Shown here piece by piece: positions 19,268-28,284 of a stretch of DNA of 64,000 bases. Position numbers and translations under genes: made by a program. This DNA comes from Candidatus Kapaibacterium sp. (GTDB taxonomy: Bacteria > Bacteroidota > Ignavibacteria > Kapaibacteriales > WFXC01). The DNA is taken from NCBI GenBank assembly GCA_015490805.1, contig WFXC01000033.1, positions 1 through 64,000 of the forward strand, read 5' to 3'. Under the pieces are notes generated by a model. It ran no database searches, was not told where the DNA came from, and worked only from the letters and a program-made list of their open reading frames with translations. Each line of letters opens with the position of its first letter. Position 1 is the first letter of the stretch.

Positions 19268-22200
19268 ATGCGCTTTGAGCCGTTACCTGATAAGCTGTCC
19301 TATCCAGAAATCGAAAAAGAAATTCTCCGCTGGTGGGAAGAGCAGCAAATTTTCCAAAAATCCTTAGAACAGCGGCAGGGAGCCCCACGATTTGTTTTCT
19401 ATGAAGGTCCGCCAACCGTTAATGGACAGCCGGGGATCCACCACTTAATGGCGCGCACCCTGAAAGACCTGGTGTGCCGATATAAAACGATGCGCGGCTT
19501 CTATGTCTATCGCAAAGCAGGATGGGACACCCACGGACTTCCTATCGAAATAGCAGTCGAAAAAAAATTAGGACTGACCTACAAAAAGCAGATCGAAGAG
19601 TACGGAATCGACCGATTTAACGCGGAATGTAAAAAGCTGGTAGAATATTACATCGAAACTGACCAGGGATGGCGGGCTTTGACCCAGCGAATGGGCTATT
19701 GGATTGACTTAGACAATGCTTACATCACCTGTTCCAATGAGTACATTGAATCACTGTGGTGGGCAATTAAAGAGTTCCACAAAAAGGGACTGATTTACAA
19801 AGACTTCAAAATTGTCCCTATTTCCCCAACGATCGAAACGCCGCTCAGTTCCCACGAATTAGCGCTGGGTTACAAAGAAGTTCGGGATCCCAGTGTGTTT
19901 ATCAAAGTAGCGGTGACTGAGCCAGTTCAGCCAGAGCTGCACAATGCATTTCTCTTAGTGTGGACGACTACCCCGTGGACACTTATCGGCAATGCAGCAA
20001 TCGCCGTCGGTCCTGACATCGACTATGTCCTGGTACGCAACCGACGAACAATTAAAGAAAAAGGAAAAGATCCCATTACGGTGGAAGAGCATCTCCTGTT
20101 AGCAGAGGCACGGCTGGAAGTCCTGGACGGTGATTATGAGATTCTTCACCGGTACAAAGGAACCGATCTGGTTGGAACGCGCTACGAACAGATTTTTCCC
20201 TACGAGAAAATCGATCTTGCGGCGCACCCCAATGCCCTTTCCGTGCTTCCAGCAGATTTCGTGTCGACAGAAGAAGGAACCGGACTGGTCCATATTGCTC
20301 CTGCTTTTGGCGCAGACGATTTTGAACTGGGCAAAAAATACAACCTTCCTCTGTTGCAGCCGGTTCTACCCAACGGGCGATTCAAGGATTATGTCACAGA
20401 GTTTGCCGGCAGACCGGTCAAAACGTTTCAATATGCCGATGGCCATATTGAAGAAGGAACGGATAAAGACCTGGTGCGAATGCTCAAGCGGATGGGCAAA
20501 CTTTATAAAGCCTCCTTCGACTATCTCCATACCTACCCCCATTGCTGGCGTACTGGAAACCCCATCATTTACTATGCCCAGGACTCGTGGTTTATTAACT
20601 CCCCCGCCTACCGGGACCGGATGGTGGAACTCAATCAGCACATTCGATGGCAACCACCGGAAATTGGCTCCGGTCGTTTTGGCAACTGGCTCGCAGAAGC
20701 AAAGGAATGGGCACTATCACGCACTCGCTACTGGGGAACTCCCCTGCCGATCTGGATTAGCGAGGATGGTGAGGACATTATCGTCATTGGCTCGATTGAA
20801 GAATTGATGGAAGGATGGTACGAAGAGCCTGATGGGACGCGGGTTCCAATGAGTGCAAAGAAAGAAGAAATTGACCTCCACCGTCCATTTGTCGACCGCA
20901 TTATCTTTGAACGCAACGGGAAAATTTATCGTCGGGTTCCGGAAATCATTGATGTCTGGTTTGATTCTGGTGCGATGCCTTTTGCGCAGTTCCACTATCC
21001 TTTTGAAAATCGCGACCTCTTTCGTGAAAACTTCCCCGCTGACTTTATTGCGGAAGGCGTGGACCAAACTCGTGGATGGTTCTACACACTCCATAACATT
21101 GCAACAGCACTTTTCGACCAGTCGGCTTATAAAAGCGTAATCGTCAATGAGCTGATCCTGGATAAACACGGCGTCAAGATGTCAAAGTCTCGCGGCAACG
21201 TCGTCGATCCTTTCCAGGTAATGGAAGAATTCGGTGCTGACGCTGTCCGCTGGTACTTTATGGTCAACAACCCGCCGTGGAAACCGACGCTGTTTAACAG
21301 CGAGGATATCCGCCGGACGGTACTTTCCGACTTCTTCCGTGCACTCACCAATACCTATGCTTTCTTTGCGCTCTATGCAAATATTGACGACTTTGATCCC
21401 ACTACCCCTCCAATTCCTGTAGATCGGCGACCAGAGATCGACCGATGGATTCTCTCCCGTCTCCACTCACTGCTCAAAGCGTATGGCGAATTGATGGATG
21501 CGTACGAAGTTACTCGAATTGCACGAATGATCCAGCATTTTACCATCGATGATCTCTCCAACTGGTACGTACGGCGGAACCGACGTCGATTCTGGAAAGG
21601 AGACAAGGATGAGGATAAACTAGCAGCGTACCAGACCCTGCATACCCTTTTGCTCACCCTGAGTATGCTGATCGCCCCCTTTGCCCCATTTCTCGCTGAA
21701 TACCTGTACCGGAAACTCCGAACGGACGACCTGCCCGAATCTGTCCACCTCTGCCTGCTCCCTTCTCCGGATTCTTCGCTAATTGATGAACTCTTAGAGC
21801 AGCAGATGCGGCGTGCTCAAATCATTGCTTCATTGGGGAGAGCGCTGCGCGAAAAAGCCAAAATCCGGGTGCGGCAACCGCTGCGCCGCATTCTGGTCGC
21901 TGTGCGTTCAGAGGAAGAAAAACGTCAGATTCAGCACGTTGAAGATCTGATCAAGGAAGAGTTGAACATCAAGCGCATTGAATACATCTCCGACGATTCC
22001 CCGGTTGTCCAGCGTGAAATCAAGCCGAACTATGCAACCTTAGGAAAACGCTTTCGGAAACTCACCAACGCCGTCGCCAACGCTATCCGCCAGTTGAGCG
22101 ATGATCAGCTCAGAATCTTAGAAGATGAGGGCAAACTGGAACTTACCGTCAACGAAACCACCGTGGAAATTTACCCCGAAGATGTGCAGGTGTATTACAA

Positions 22201-22558
22201 AGACATTGAAGGGTGGATGGTCGCTGCTGAACAGGGAATAGTGGTCGCATTAGATACAACCATCGATGAGCAATTGCGGCAAGAAGGATTTGCGCGCGAA
22301 CTGATCAATCGTATCCAGAACCTTCGCAAAACCTCAGGGTTCAACGTAACAGACCGCATTGTACTGCGGTATAATGCTCCGGAATCCATACGAAGCATTA
22401 TCGAAGCGCAACGTTCAACCATTGCCCAGGAAGTCTTAGCTCACCGTATCCTCTTCGATCCCCAGATTACGGATGGAACTGAGATTACCATTGATAACCT
22501 TACACTTTCCGTAAAACTTGAACGTATTCTGCCAGAATCAGAGACAACGGAAGGGTAA
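19268..22558 (+). CDS. ileS: Isoleucyl-tRNA synthetase, type 2-like with GIHH signature, 1096 aa
   Basis: Charges tRNA-Ile with isoleucine. The class I signature normally written HIGH appears as GIHH (residues 56-59, after GPPTVNGQP). The KMSKS loop is intact at residues 637-641. Between them lies the editing (CP1) domain (about 190-400: LVWTTTPWTLIGNAAIAVGPD, then VSTEEGTGLVHIAPAFGADD, with the editing aspartate). A tRNA-binding anticodon domain follows (IDRWILSRLHSLLKAYGE), then a long C-terminal region. At 1096 aa it is clearly longer than the ~940-aa type 1 enzymes and fits type 2, the form usual in this phylum. The dksA-like gene follows 5 bp later and is likely co-transcribed. Confidence 0.96.
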   Translation: MRFEPLPDKLSYPEIEKEILRWWEEQQIFQKSLEQRQGAPRFVFYEGPPTVNGQPGIHHLMARTLKDLVCRYKTMRGFYVYRKAGWDTHGLPIEIAVEKKLGLTYKKQIEEYGIDRFNAECKKLVEYYIETDQGWRALTQRMGYWIDLDNAYITCSNEYIESLWWAIKEFHKKGLIYKDFKIVPISPTIETPLSSHELALGYKEVRDPSVFIKVAVTEPVQPELHNAFLLVWTTTPWTLIGNAAIAVGPDIDYVLVRNRRTIKEKGKDPITVEEHLLLAEARLEVLDGDYEILHRYKGTDLVGTRYEQIFPYEKIDLAAHPNALSVLPADFVSTEEGTGLVHIAPAFGADDFELGKKYNLPLLQPVLPNGRFKDYVTEFAGRPVKTFQYADGHIEEGTDKDLVRMLKRMGKLYKASFDYLHTYPHCWRTGNPIIYYAQDSWFINSPAYRDRMVELNQHIRWQPPEIGSGRFGNWLAEAKEWALSRTRYWGTPLPIWISEDGEDIIVIGSIEELMEGWYEEPDGTRVPMSAKKEEIDLHRPFVDRIIFERNGKIYRRVPEIIDVWFDSGAMPFAQFHYPFENRDLFRENFPADFIAEGVDQTRGWFYTLHNIATALFDQSAYKSVIVNELILDKHGVKMSKSRGNVVDPFQVMEEFGADAVRWYFMVNNPPWKPTLFNSEDIRRTVLSDFFRALTNTYAFFALYANIDDFDPTTPPIPVDRRPEIDRWILSRLHSLLKAYGELMDAYEVTRIARMIQHFTIDDLSNWYVRRNRRRFWKGDKDEDKLAAYQTLHTLLLTLSMLIAPFAPFLAEYLYRKLRTDDLPESVHLCLLPSPDSSLIDELLEQQMRRAQIIASLGRALREKAKIRVRQPLRRILVAVRSEEEKRQIQHVEDLIKEELNIKRIEYISDDSPVVQREIKPNYATLGKRFRKLTNAVANAIRQLSDDQLRILEDEGKLELTVNETTVEIYPEDVQVYYKDIEGWMVAAEQGIVVALDTTIDEQLRQEGFARELINRIQNLRKTSGFNVTDRIVLRYNAPESIRSIIEAQRSTIAQEVLAHRILFDPQITDGTEITIDNLTLSVKLERILPESETTEG

Positions 22559-22563
22559 AGCAA

Positions 22564-23262
22564 ATGGCAACGAAAAAGAAGACAACAGCAGCGTCCAGCA
22601 GCAAGAGTACGAAAGCAAGCAAGAGTAAAGCAACGAAAACAACAAAGAAAAGCAAGCAAACAGCGAGTACAAAGTCCAGCACACAGAAAAAGAAGAAAAC
22701 AGCTACAAAAAAACCGCAAACAAGTAGATCCCAAAAGACAACAAAGAAAAGTAGCAGCAAAAAAACAGCAACGCAGAAGAAAGTTACAAAAAGCTCTAAA
22801 AGCACAACTGCTACAAAGAAAACCCAAAAACCACTGCGATACTCTGACAAAGAGTTAGAGATGTTTCGCAAACACATTGAGAAAATTCGAGCCCAGACAC
22901 TGGAAGAATTCCATATGCTGAAGGAACGATTAGAAGATATGAACAGCGACGAAATGGTTCCTGAAACTGCTGCTTATTCTGTTCATATGGCAGAAGAAGG
23001 CACGAACGCTCAGGAAAAAGAAAAGCTTTTCACCCAACTTCAACGACTCAGCGATTATCTGAAAAAATTAGACGAAGCACTGGAACGCATCAAAAATAAA
23101 ACGTATGGCATTTGTCGCGTCTGCGGTATCCTTATCGCAAAGGAACGGCTGCTTGCTGTTCCCATCACAACGCTCTCAGCTTCCTATAAAATTCATAAGA
23201 AGTGTCCCCCTGATGGGGTTGATCGGATCCATCCTCCCGAAGAACTGGAAGAACCAAAGTGA
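22564..23262 (+). CDS. TraR/DksA-like protein with long lysine-rich N-terminal tail, 232 aa
   Basis: Residues ~1-95 are almost entirely Lys, Ser, Thr and Ala (repeated KTTKK, KSSSKK, TATKK), like histone H1 or the tails of bacterial nucleoid proteins. Residues ~96-225 are a DksA/TraR-type coiled coil (DKELEMFRKHIEKIRAQTLEEFHMLKERL) followed by the zinc-finger region. Only the first CxxC pair (GICRVCG) is kept; the second pair is replaced by SASY, with an HxxC (HKKC) five residues later. Zinc binding is therefore uncertain. DksA family proteins act on RNA polymerase in the stringent response; a DNA- or polymerase-binding role is inferred. It follows ileS closely. Confidence 0.82.
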   Translation: MATKKKTTAASSSKSTKASKSKATKTTKKSKQTASTKSSTQKKKKTATKKPQTSRSQKTTKKSSSKKTATQKKVTKSSKSTTATKKTQKPLRYSDKELEMFRKHIEKIRAQTLEEFHMLKERLEDMNSDEMVPETAAYSVHMAEEGTNAQEKEKLFTQLQRLSDYLKKLDEALERIKNKTYGICRVCGILIAKERLLAVPITTLSASYKIHKKCPPDGVDRIHPPEELEEPK

Positions 23263-23528
23263 AACTAAGATCCGTGGAAAGCATTTTCACATGATTTCTT
23301 CTACGAACGGGAATGGCCTTTCTGTACATCGCCGAATTCCCGACAGCTTCAGCGATTGCGACGAAAGAGTATCAACTGATTCTGGTAATCCCTCTTATGT
23401 ACTCATCTGACCCCATAATCGCTTCGGGAACTCCACCAGTAACAGAAACGCTGTAACACTTTCCTGCGCATAGCATTATTACAGTTGTGCTTGACAAAAG
23501 GGAGTTTCACTAAATCAAGAGGCAAACT

Positions 23529-24431
23529 ATGAAACGCTTTGTATCCTGGCTTTTTGTTTTCAGTGTGATTGGTATCCTAATCTCTGCTACATCCTGTGAC
23601 TCTCGTGCTCCTATTTCTGTCGATTTTAATCCTCTTGATAGCATTGATCATCGTCGTGATAGTACAGGCTCTGGAGGATCCGGAGGAAATGATTCAACGA
23701 TCTGTTTCGAACGCGATATCCTTCCAATCTTCCTTGCCAACTGCGCAATGAGTGGCTGCCACGACGCCCAGAGCCACGAAGACGGATATATCTTAACCAG
23801 CTACGAAACCATTACCGCTAAAGGAATCGTTCCATATGAACCCAACCGAAGCGAAATTTACAAAGTTCTTATCGGTCAAGGGGAAAACACTATTGGCGTT
23901 TCCCCGTGGCTTACACTTCGCCGCGACGACGATGAAGAAGACGACGAAGACGATGATGGATATGACGACGAGTACGACGACGATGGCGATGATGAAGGTG
24001 ATGATGATTACCGAATGCCCCCTCCTCCATATCCACCACTGTCCCAAGACAAAATTGATTTGATTTATCGATGGATTGCTGAAGGAGCTCAAAATACCCA
24101 ATGTGATTCCACTGGTGGAGACAGCAGTGGTGATGATTGCGATACACTGAACATGAGTTATGCTCAAGACATTCAACCGATCCTTTCTACTAACTGCGTG
24201 GGTTGCCATTCCTCCAGCGCACCGTCAGGTGGTATCGTACTGGATAACTACAACAGTGTCAAGAGTGTTGCCAGCAGTGGACGTCTCTATGGAAGCGTTG
24301 CTCATTTAGCAGGATATAAGCCTATGCCTCCTGAGGAACAATTGGACAATTGTTCGATTCTCAAAATCAAAGCCTGGATCGACCAAGGAACACCTCCAAT
24401 GTCATTTCATTTTGTCCACGATCCAGAATAA
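23529..24431 (+). CDS. Exported c-type cytochrome-like protein with polyacidic linker, 300 aa
   Basis: The N-terminus (MKRFVSWLFVFSVIGILI, then SATSCDS) looks like a lipoprotein signal. Two haem-binding-type segments are present. Near residue 75 there is CAMSGCH, a C-x4-CH variant common in Bacteroidota proteins of this type. Near residue 223 there is a canonical CVGCH. Between them (about residues 135-160) is a run of ~25 residues that are mostly Asp and Glu with a few Tyr and Gly. The motif ILPIFLANC and its repeat IQPILSTNC mark the two domains as duplicates. A periplasmic or surface electron-transfer role is inferred; the partner is unknown. It is preceded by a 266-bp gap and followed by a strong terminator. 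Confidence 0.75.
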   Translation: MKRFVSWLFVFSVIGILISATSCDSRAPISVDFNPLDSIDHRRDSTGSGGSGGNDSTICFERDILPIFLANCAMSGCHDAQSHEDGYILTSYETITAKGIVPYEPNRSEIYKVLIGQGENTIGVSPWLTLRRDDDEEDDEDDDGYDDEYDDDGDDEGDDDYRMPPPPYPPLSQDKIDLIYRWIAEGAQNTQCDSTGGDSSGDDCDTLNMSYAQDIQPILSTNCVGCHSSSAPSGGIVLDNYNSVKSVASSGRLYGSVAHLAGYKPMPPEEQLDNCSILKIKAWIDQGTPPMSFHFVHDPE

Positions 24432-24477
24432 CGCTCTTGTGGACATCTGTGCCCTGTACCTCCGGAATTTCAAGAAA

Positions 24478-24508
24478 AGCGGTGGAAGTGTTTTCCACCG
24501 CTTTTTTT
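24478..24508 (+). terminator. Rho-independent terminator, probably bidirectional
   Basis: A perfect 10-bp stem AGCGGTGGAA / TTCCACCGCT with a 5-base loop is followed by seven T residues. It ends the cytochrome-like gene. On the other strand the stem is followed by TTTTC, and the convergent TonB receptor gene ends 36 bp away, so it may serve both. Confidence 0.9.
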
Positions 24509-24543
24509 GTCTTAGGAAATCGTAAAGATTCACTTCCAAAAAT

Positions 24544-26763
24544 TTACTGCATAGACATTTGCACCCTTCCCCGAACAGTCACGTAAACGTTCCGACCAGG
24601 CGCGGGAAGATCGTTCCAATCAGAAAACCGATGATACTGCTGATCGAAAACATTCGCAACGCCCAAAGCGACGTACATTTCTCGTAACATTTGCCAGCCT
24701 GCCTCCACATCCCATACCATATAACCAGGATCCGGGGTCTCCCCTGCCCACCGAGCAACTTGCCTGTTTGCTACAGCCATTTCTCCCTGTACTTCAATCC
24801 ACCAGGGCTTAGGCTGATAGCGCACAACTGTTCGCAATGTCCACGGAGACATTGCAGGCAATGGCAGTCCATCGCTCCGCTGTCCTGTTTCTGCCTTGAG
24901 AATGCAACCAGTAGTGAGCCCTGACAGCACCTCAAACCAACCTGCAAGACTCAAGCCCAGGTTCCACGCTGTTCCTGCATTCCTATACTGTTTCACACCC
25001 TTGGATCCGATCGTCATTGGCGGTATATCAATTCGGGATGCAGCAACGTATTGCATAAACCAGTTTCCATAGATCATAGCGACCACTGTTCCATTTTTTC
25101 GAGCATAGGAAACGTGTGCGTTCAGATACCACCGCTGCTCTGGTTGCAATCGGGGATTCCCAAGATAATCATATCCATCTTGTGACTGGAACAGATAAAA
25201 GCCGTACAACTCGCTTTGATGCAATAGGCGTTGCTGATAGAGCAGTTGCAATGAAGTCTCTACAGCTTCGAGAATTTTACCCTCCAGAGCAATGCCTCCG
25301 CTCCAGGCATACTGGAAACGCTCTGGCGAAAAATCCCCGACCAATCCCTGCAACACTGCGATTTCATCCGCTCGTTGCAACCGGGTTTGTGCCACTGAAA
25401 TTTCTACGTGGGGAATGAACGTTCCCCAGCTAGCAATGGGCACGTAGGATTGTCCCACCACACTCCAGACAGAACGCGACATCTCGGGCCACGTTGGCAT
25501 CCACATCGGCGTTGCATCCGGGGCATACATTACCATTTCAGCGTGCACGTATTCTGACCGGTACTCGGTCGCAACCTTTGTCGGGATTCCGGCGATGGTT
25601 GAATGGAGGGTCAATTTACCACCAAGCACCCGGGTATGTCCCGGCATATCCATATGAACAGGCACTTGGCGCTTCCAATCATCCATATAATGATCGACCC
25701 GGCTGCCAAAGACCTGGAAAACTGCTTCCCGCAACCAGGTCTGGTGGACAGGCTTGTACTGCAAAGCGAGATTTCCCAATCGCAATCGGTCGTACCGGGT
25801 ATCCATTGGCAACGCTGCAAATCCAATATCATAACCGTCATCCCCGATGAAAACGCCGGACAGTCTGAACTGAGGACTCAGTTGTGCAATACCGTGAATG
25901 CGGTAATTCCACTTGCGGAATCCTGAGGGATCGATCAATTCTCCCCCACCGGCGCGATAATTCGCCGCCCGGCGATAGGTTCCATCAACAATGAAACCCA
26001 GTGTCGGCGACTGATATTGCGACCGAACGTACGCTCGCACCTCGCGATTGACACTCCCATACGACAGTTGCCCTGTCCACATCGTCTGCTTCGGTCCCAT
26101 CCGTGGAGAATCTGGAATGAAATGGACCATAGCAAATTCCCCTCCAGACTGTGCAAACTGCACAGCAACATTTTGAAGCGCCTCTGGCTCAACATACGTA
26201 TTGGCTGGATCCATATGATCCGTACAGGCTGGTAACACCGGTACATCCGCAATGCGGAATTCATACCGCTTCATTCCCATTCCCTGAACCAGCGGTTCAC
26301 CTGCCATTGCAGCTCGCCGCTGAATGGAAATCTGTGGCAGAAATGCCAGATATTGATCAATAGACCGAGGACTCAAACGAAGCAGGTTTTGCTCGTACTG
26401 CTCGCGGGCTGAGCGGTAGCTGCTGATTACTATGTTTTGCAATAACAGCGGTTGACTCACCAGAGACACTGACACCCAAAGCGTATCTCCAGTGACCGTC
26501 ACCTGCGATTGCCACGGACGGTATCCCAGTTTCCGCACAGCAAGCAAGAGTTGCGGTCGCCGGGGCGTGTAACGAACTATTAGCTTTCCATGGCTATCCG
26601 TCACCCCAACCGCAATAGAATCAACGGAACAAATGGCGCCGGGAACCGGTCGTTGTGTCTCAACGTCCTGAACCTGCCACACAATGGAAATTTGCTGAGC
26701 CGATGTTGTAACTGATAGTACCACACTGAACACCGTTATTATCATCCCCACCTTTTGCATCAT
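24544..26763 (-). CDS. TonB-dependent outer-membrane receptor, OprC/NosA-like (copper), 739 aa
   Basis: Outer-membrane active-uptake receptor. After the signal peptide (VGMIITVFSVVLSVTTSAQQ) comes a carboxypeptidase-like regulatory domain (~residues 25-110), a plug, and a 22-strand-type barrel. The plug contains PACTDHMDPANTYVEPEAL, resembling the HMxPPxxYIxP segment of OprC/NosA copper receptors. The start at 26763 is chosen because GGAGGG lies just upstream; an in-frame ATG at 26778 would place the RBS inside the gene. It is downstream of a Met-rich YtkA-like lipoprotein (63-78 bp) and near the nos cluster, both of which support copper as substrate. The function is inferred, and other metal ligands are possible. 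Confidence 0.72.
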   Translation of the reverse strand: MMQKVGMIITVFSVVLSVTTSAQQISIVWQVQDVETQRPVPGAICSVDSIAVGVTDSHGKLIVRYTPRRPQLLLAVRKLGYRPWQSQVTVTGDTLWVSVSLVSQPLLLQNIVISSYRSAREQYEQNLLRLSPRSIDQYLAFLPQISIQRRAAMAGEPLVQGMGMKRYEFRIADVPVLPACTDHMDPANTYVEPEALQNVAVQFAQSGGEFAMVHFIPDSPRMGPKQTMWTGQLSYGSVNREVRAYVRSQYQSPTLGFIVDGTYRRAANYRAGGGELIDPSGFRKWNYRIHGIAQLSPQFRLSGVFIGDDGYDIGFAALPMDTRYDRLRLGNLALQYKPVHQTWLREAVFQVFGSRVDHYMDDWKRQVPVHMDMPGHTRVLGGKLTLHSTIAGIPTKVATEYRSEYVHAEMVMYAPDATPMWMPTWPEMSRSVWSVVGQSYVPIASWGTFIPHVEISVAQTRLQRADEIAVLQGLVGDFSPERFQYAWSGGIALEGKILEAVETSLQLLYQQRLLHQSELYGFYLFQSQDGYDYLGNPRLQPEQRWYLNAHVSYARKNGTVVAMIYGNWFMQYVAASRIDIPPMTIGSKGVKQYRNAGTAWNLGLSLAGWFEVLSGLTTGCILKAETGQRSDGLPLPAMSPWTLRTVVRYQPKPWWIEVQGEMAVANRQVARWAGETPDPGYMVWDVEAGWQMLREMYVALGVANVFDQQYHRFSDWNDLPAPGRNVYVTVRGRVQMSMQ

Positions 26764-26841
26764 CCTTTCCCTCCGCATTTGAAACTATCTGCCTTCTCCC
26801 GAGAACTGCCCTGCCAGGTACCGAGAGGGCAGCCTTAACTT

Positions 26842-27651
26842 TTAAAAGGTCACAGGAAAATCGACTTTGCCAATGTGAACGCCATCCCGATAAAATGCCG
26901 TGTGAATCACCCAATCGCCGGTCATTGTAAAGTTGACCTTGCCCTGATACCGACCCTTCCGGATATGGACCGGATTCTGATTATTCGGCGATCCATGGCC
27001 CATCGAAGGCATCTCTGGCTCAATCTCAATGGATAAATCCGTAACAGGCTCAAAACGGTGCATCACCTTCCGATACACAAACAGATCGAAATCATTCAAT
27101 CCTACCTCTGGATTGGATATATGTAATGCAGCGATAATTTTCGCACTGTCCAGGGCAGAAATAAAAGCTTTGACCCGTTCGGCATAATACACTTCTATCG
27201 GTAAAGTCAGGTCCAGCGTATCCTGTCCAATGGTTCCAGTGAGATGGACTGTCCAATCGCCCATTTTATCGCCGCCCGGACTGTAAGTCGCCATTACCCA
27301 TACGAGGTGCACCTGATACCCCTGGAGCTGAGCATCCCAGAATAGCGTATCGATGGGGGTGGAATGCGACATTCCACCTTGCATCGCCATTTCAGGCTCA
27401 AACTGCAAATTCGAAACCTGAACATATTGCCCGTTGTGCTTGACCGTGATTAACAATTCCGCATATCCAGCACGCAATGTATCGTGAGCATAGATGGCTA
27501 CCTCACCCCACGCTGTCTGCTGGCGAGCCACCACCAGCGAAAAAGATTGCCCCTGGTCATTCTGATCATCCGGTGTTGTGGGATTAGAGGTCTCGCACCC
27601 ACTCTGGATCAACAACACAAAGATTGCCAGGAGGAAAATCGTATATTTCAT
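26842..27651 (-). CDS. Lipoprotein with two YtkA/FixH-like domains, methionine-rich, 269 aa
   Basis: The N-terminus MKYTIFLLAIFVLLIQSGC is a lipoprotein signal (lipobox QSGC). The body seems to contain two similar beta-sandwich halves. Each has a copper-site-like stretch: FEPEMAMQGGMSHSTPID in the first and IEIEPEMPSMGHGSPNN in the second, followed by GDWTVHLTG and GDWVIHTAF respectively. The E-x-M...M-x-H pattern is typical of YtkA-like domains found with copper oxidases and copper trafficking. It precedes the TonB receptor on the same strand. I infer a periplasmic or surface copper-binding role, passing metal between the receptor and the nos machinery. Confidence 0.7.
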   Translation of the reverse strand: MKYTIFLLAIFVLLIQSGCETSNPTTPDDQNDQGQSFSLVVARQQTAWGEVAIYAHDTLRAGYAELLITVKHNGQYVQVSNLQFEPEMAMQGGMSHSTPIDTLFWDAQLQGYQVHLVWVMATYSPGGDKMGDWTVHLTGTIGQDTLDLTLPIEVYYAERVKAFISALDSAKIIAALHISNPEVGLNDFDLFVYRKVMHRFEPVTDLSIEIEPEMPSMGHGSPNNQNPVHIRKGRYQGKVNFTMTGDWVIHTAFYRDGVHIGKVDFPVTF

Positions 27652-27740
27652 TGTTGGTTTCTCCAGATTTTGTGGAACTTTCTCTTACCATTTTAGAATT
27701 TTTGAGAATCCTCATCGTTAAGAATTCTGCTGCTACCGGC

Positions 27741-27868
27741 ACTTCAGGACAGAACACTGCTCCGCCCTGAAGTCCTGCATACTTACCTTCAGGCTCCCTT
27801 CTTCCAGCGCATCATTGCGCTGCCGCACTTTGTCAGTGCACTATAAAGGGCAGCACCCAAATGCTGCT
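27741..27868 (-). ncRNA. Candidate structured leader: four consecutive hairpins
   Basis: A 128-bp non-coding stretch lies 90-217 nt upstream of the YtkA-like gene, on its strand. Stems are GCAGCA/TGCTGC (27850-27867), GCACT/AGTGC (27825-27839), CAGCGCA/TGCGCTG (27805-27822, 4-base loop) and ACTTCAGG/CCTGAAGT (27741-27773, 17-base loop). None is followed by a T-tract. It could be a cis-regulatory RNA of the copper genes, the 3' end of the nos transcript, or a set of chance or remnant palindromes. Confidence 0.35.
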
Positions 27869-27909
27869 GAGAGTATCAGTGGATAATTTTGCTCTGGCAG
27901 TGAGTCTTT

Positions 27910-28284
27910 TTAGAAATTTGGAGGATGGTCAATTCCCGGGGGGTGTCCCTCAAGGAGGGCATATATTTCGGCAAACAACATCGCTACCACTATCTGCACA
28001 AGCGGTTGGAACGCCTTCAACCTTTCCACTATAGCGATGATCTGCTCCAGATTCTGGAGGAAATGGACAACGGTTCTCGACTGCGTATCCACAGGATCTG
28101 GCGGCTGCGTAATTTTCCGCACAAAACATTTGCCGTGGCAACTGGGATCCTTAACAGTATTTACACAATAGGTCCGGGCAATCTGATCTTCCCACACCCA
28201 ATAGGCAACCCATCCCAACGATGGCGCCAGTAAATACACCGCTACATTCACTAAGATAGCACTATGGAGCAAGCGGCGTCCCAT
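27910..28284 (-). CDS. Small membrane protein with CHGKC-type Cys/His motif, nos-associated, 124 aa
   Basis: Length and topology: a short hydrophobic helix at about 9-32 and a second at about 92-110. Between them lies the motif YCVNTVKDPSCHGKCFV, with Cys40, Cys49, His50 and Cys53. Similar small Bacteroidota proteins with C-x(8)-C-x-G-K-C segments occur near copper and TonB genes, which suggests metal binding at the outer face of the membrane (family knowledge plus inference). The start codon directly follows the nosY stop (TAAATG), so it is the last gene of the nos operon. The opposite-strand frame over the same region lacks coding character. Confidence 0.65.
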   Translation of the reverse strand: MGRRLLHSAILVNVAVYLLAPSLGWVAYWVWEDQIARTYCVNTVKDPSCHGKCFVRKITQPPDPVDTQSRTVVHFLQNLEQIIAIVERLKAFQPLVQIVVAMLFAEIYALLEGHPPGIDHPPNF

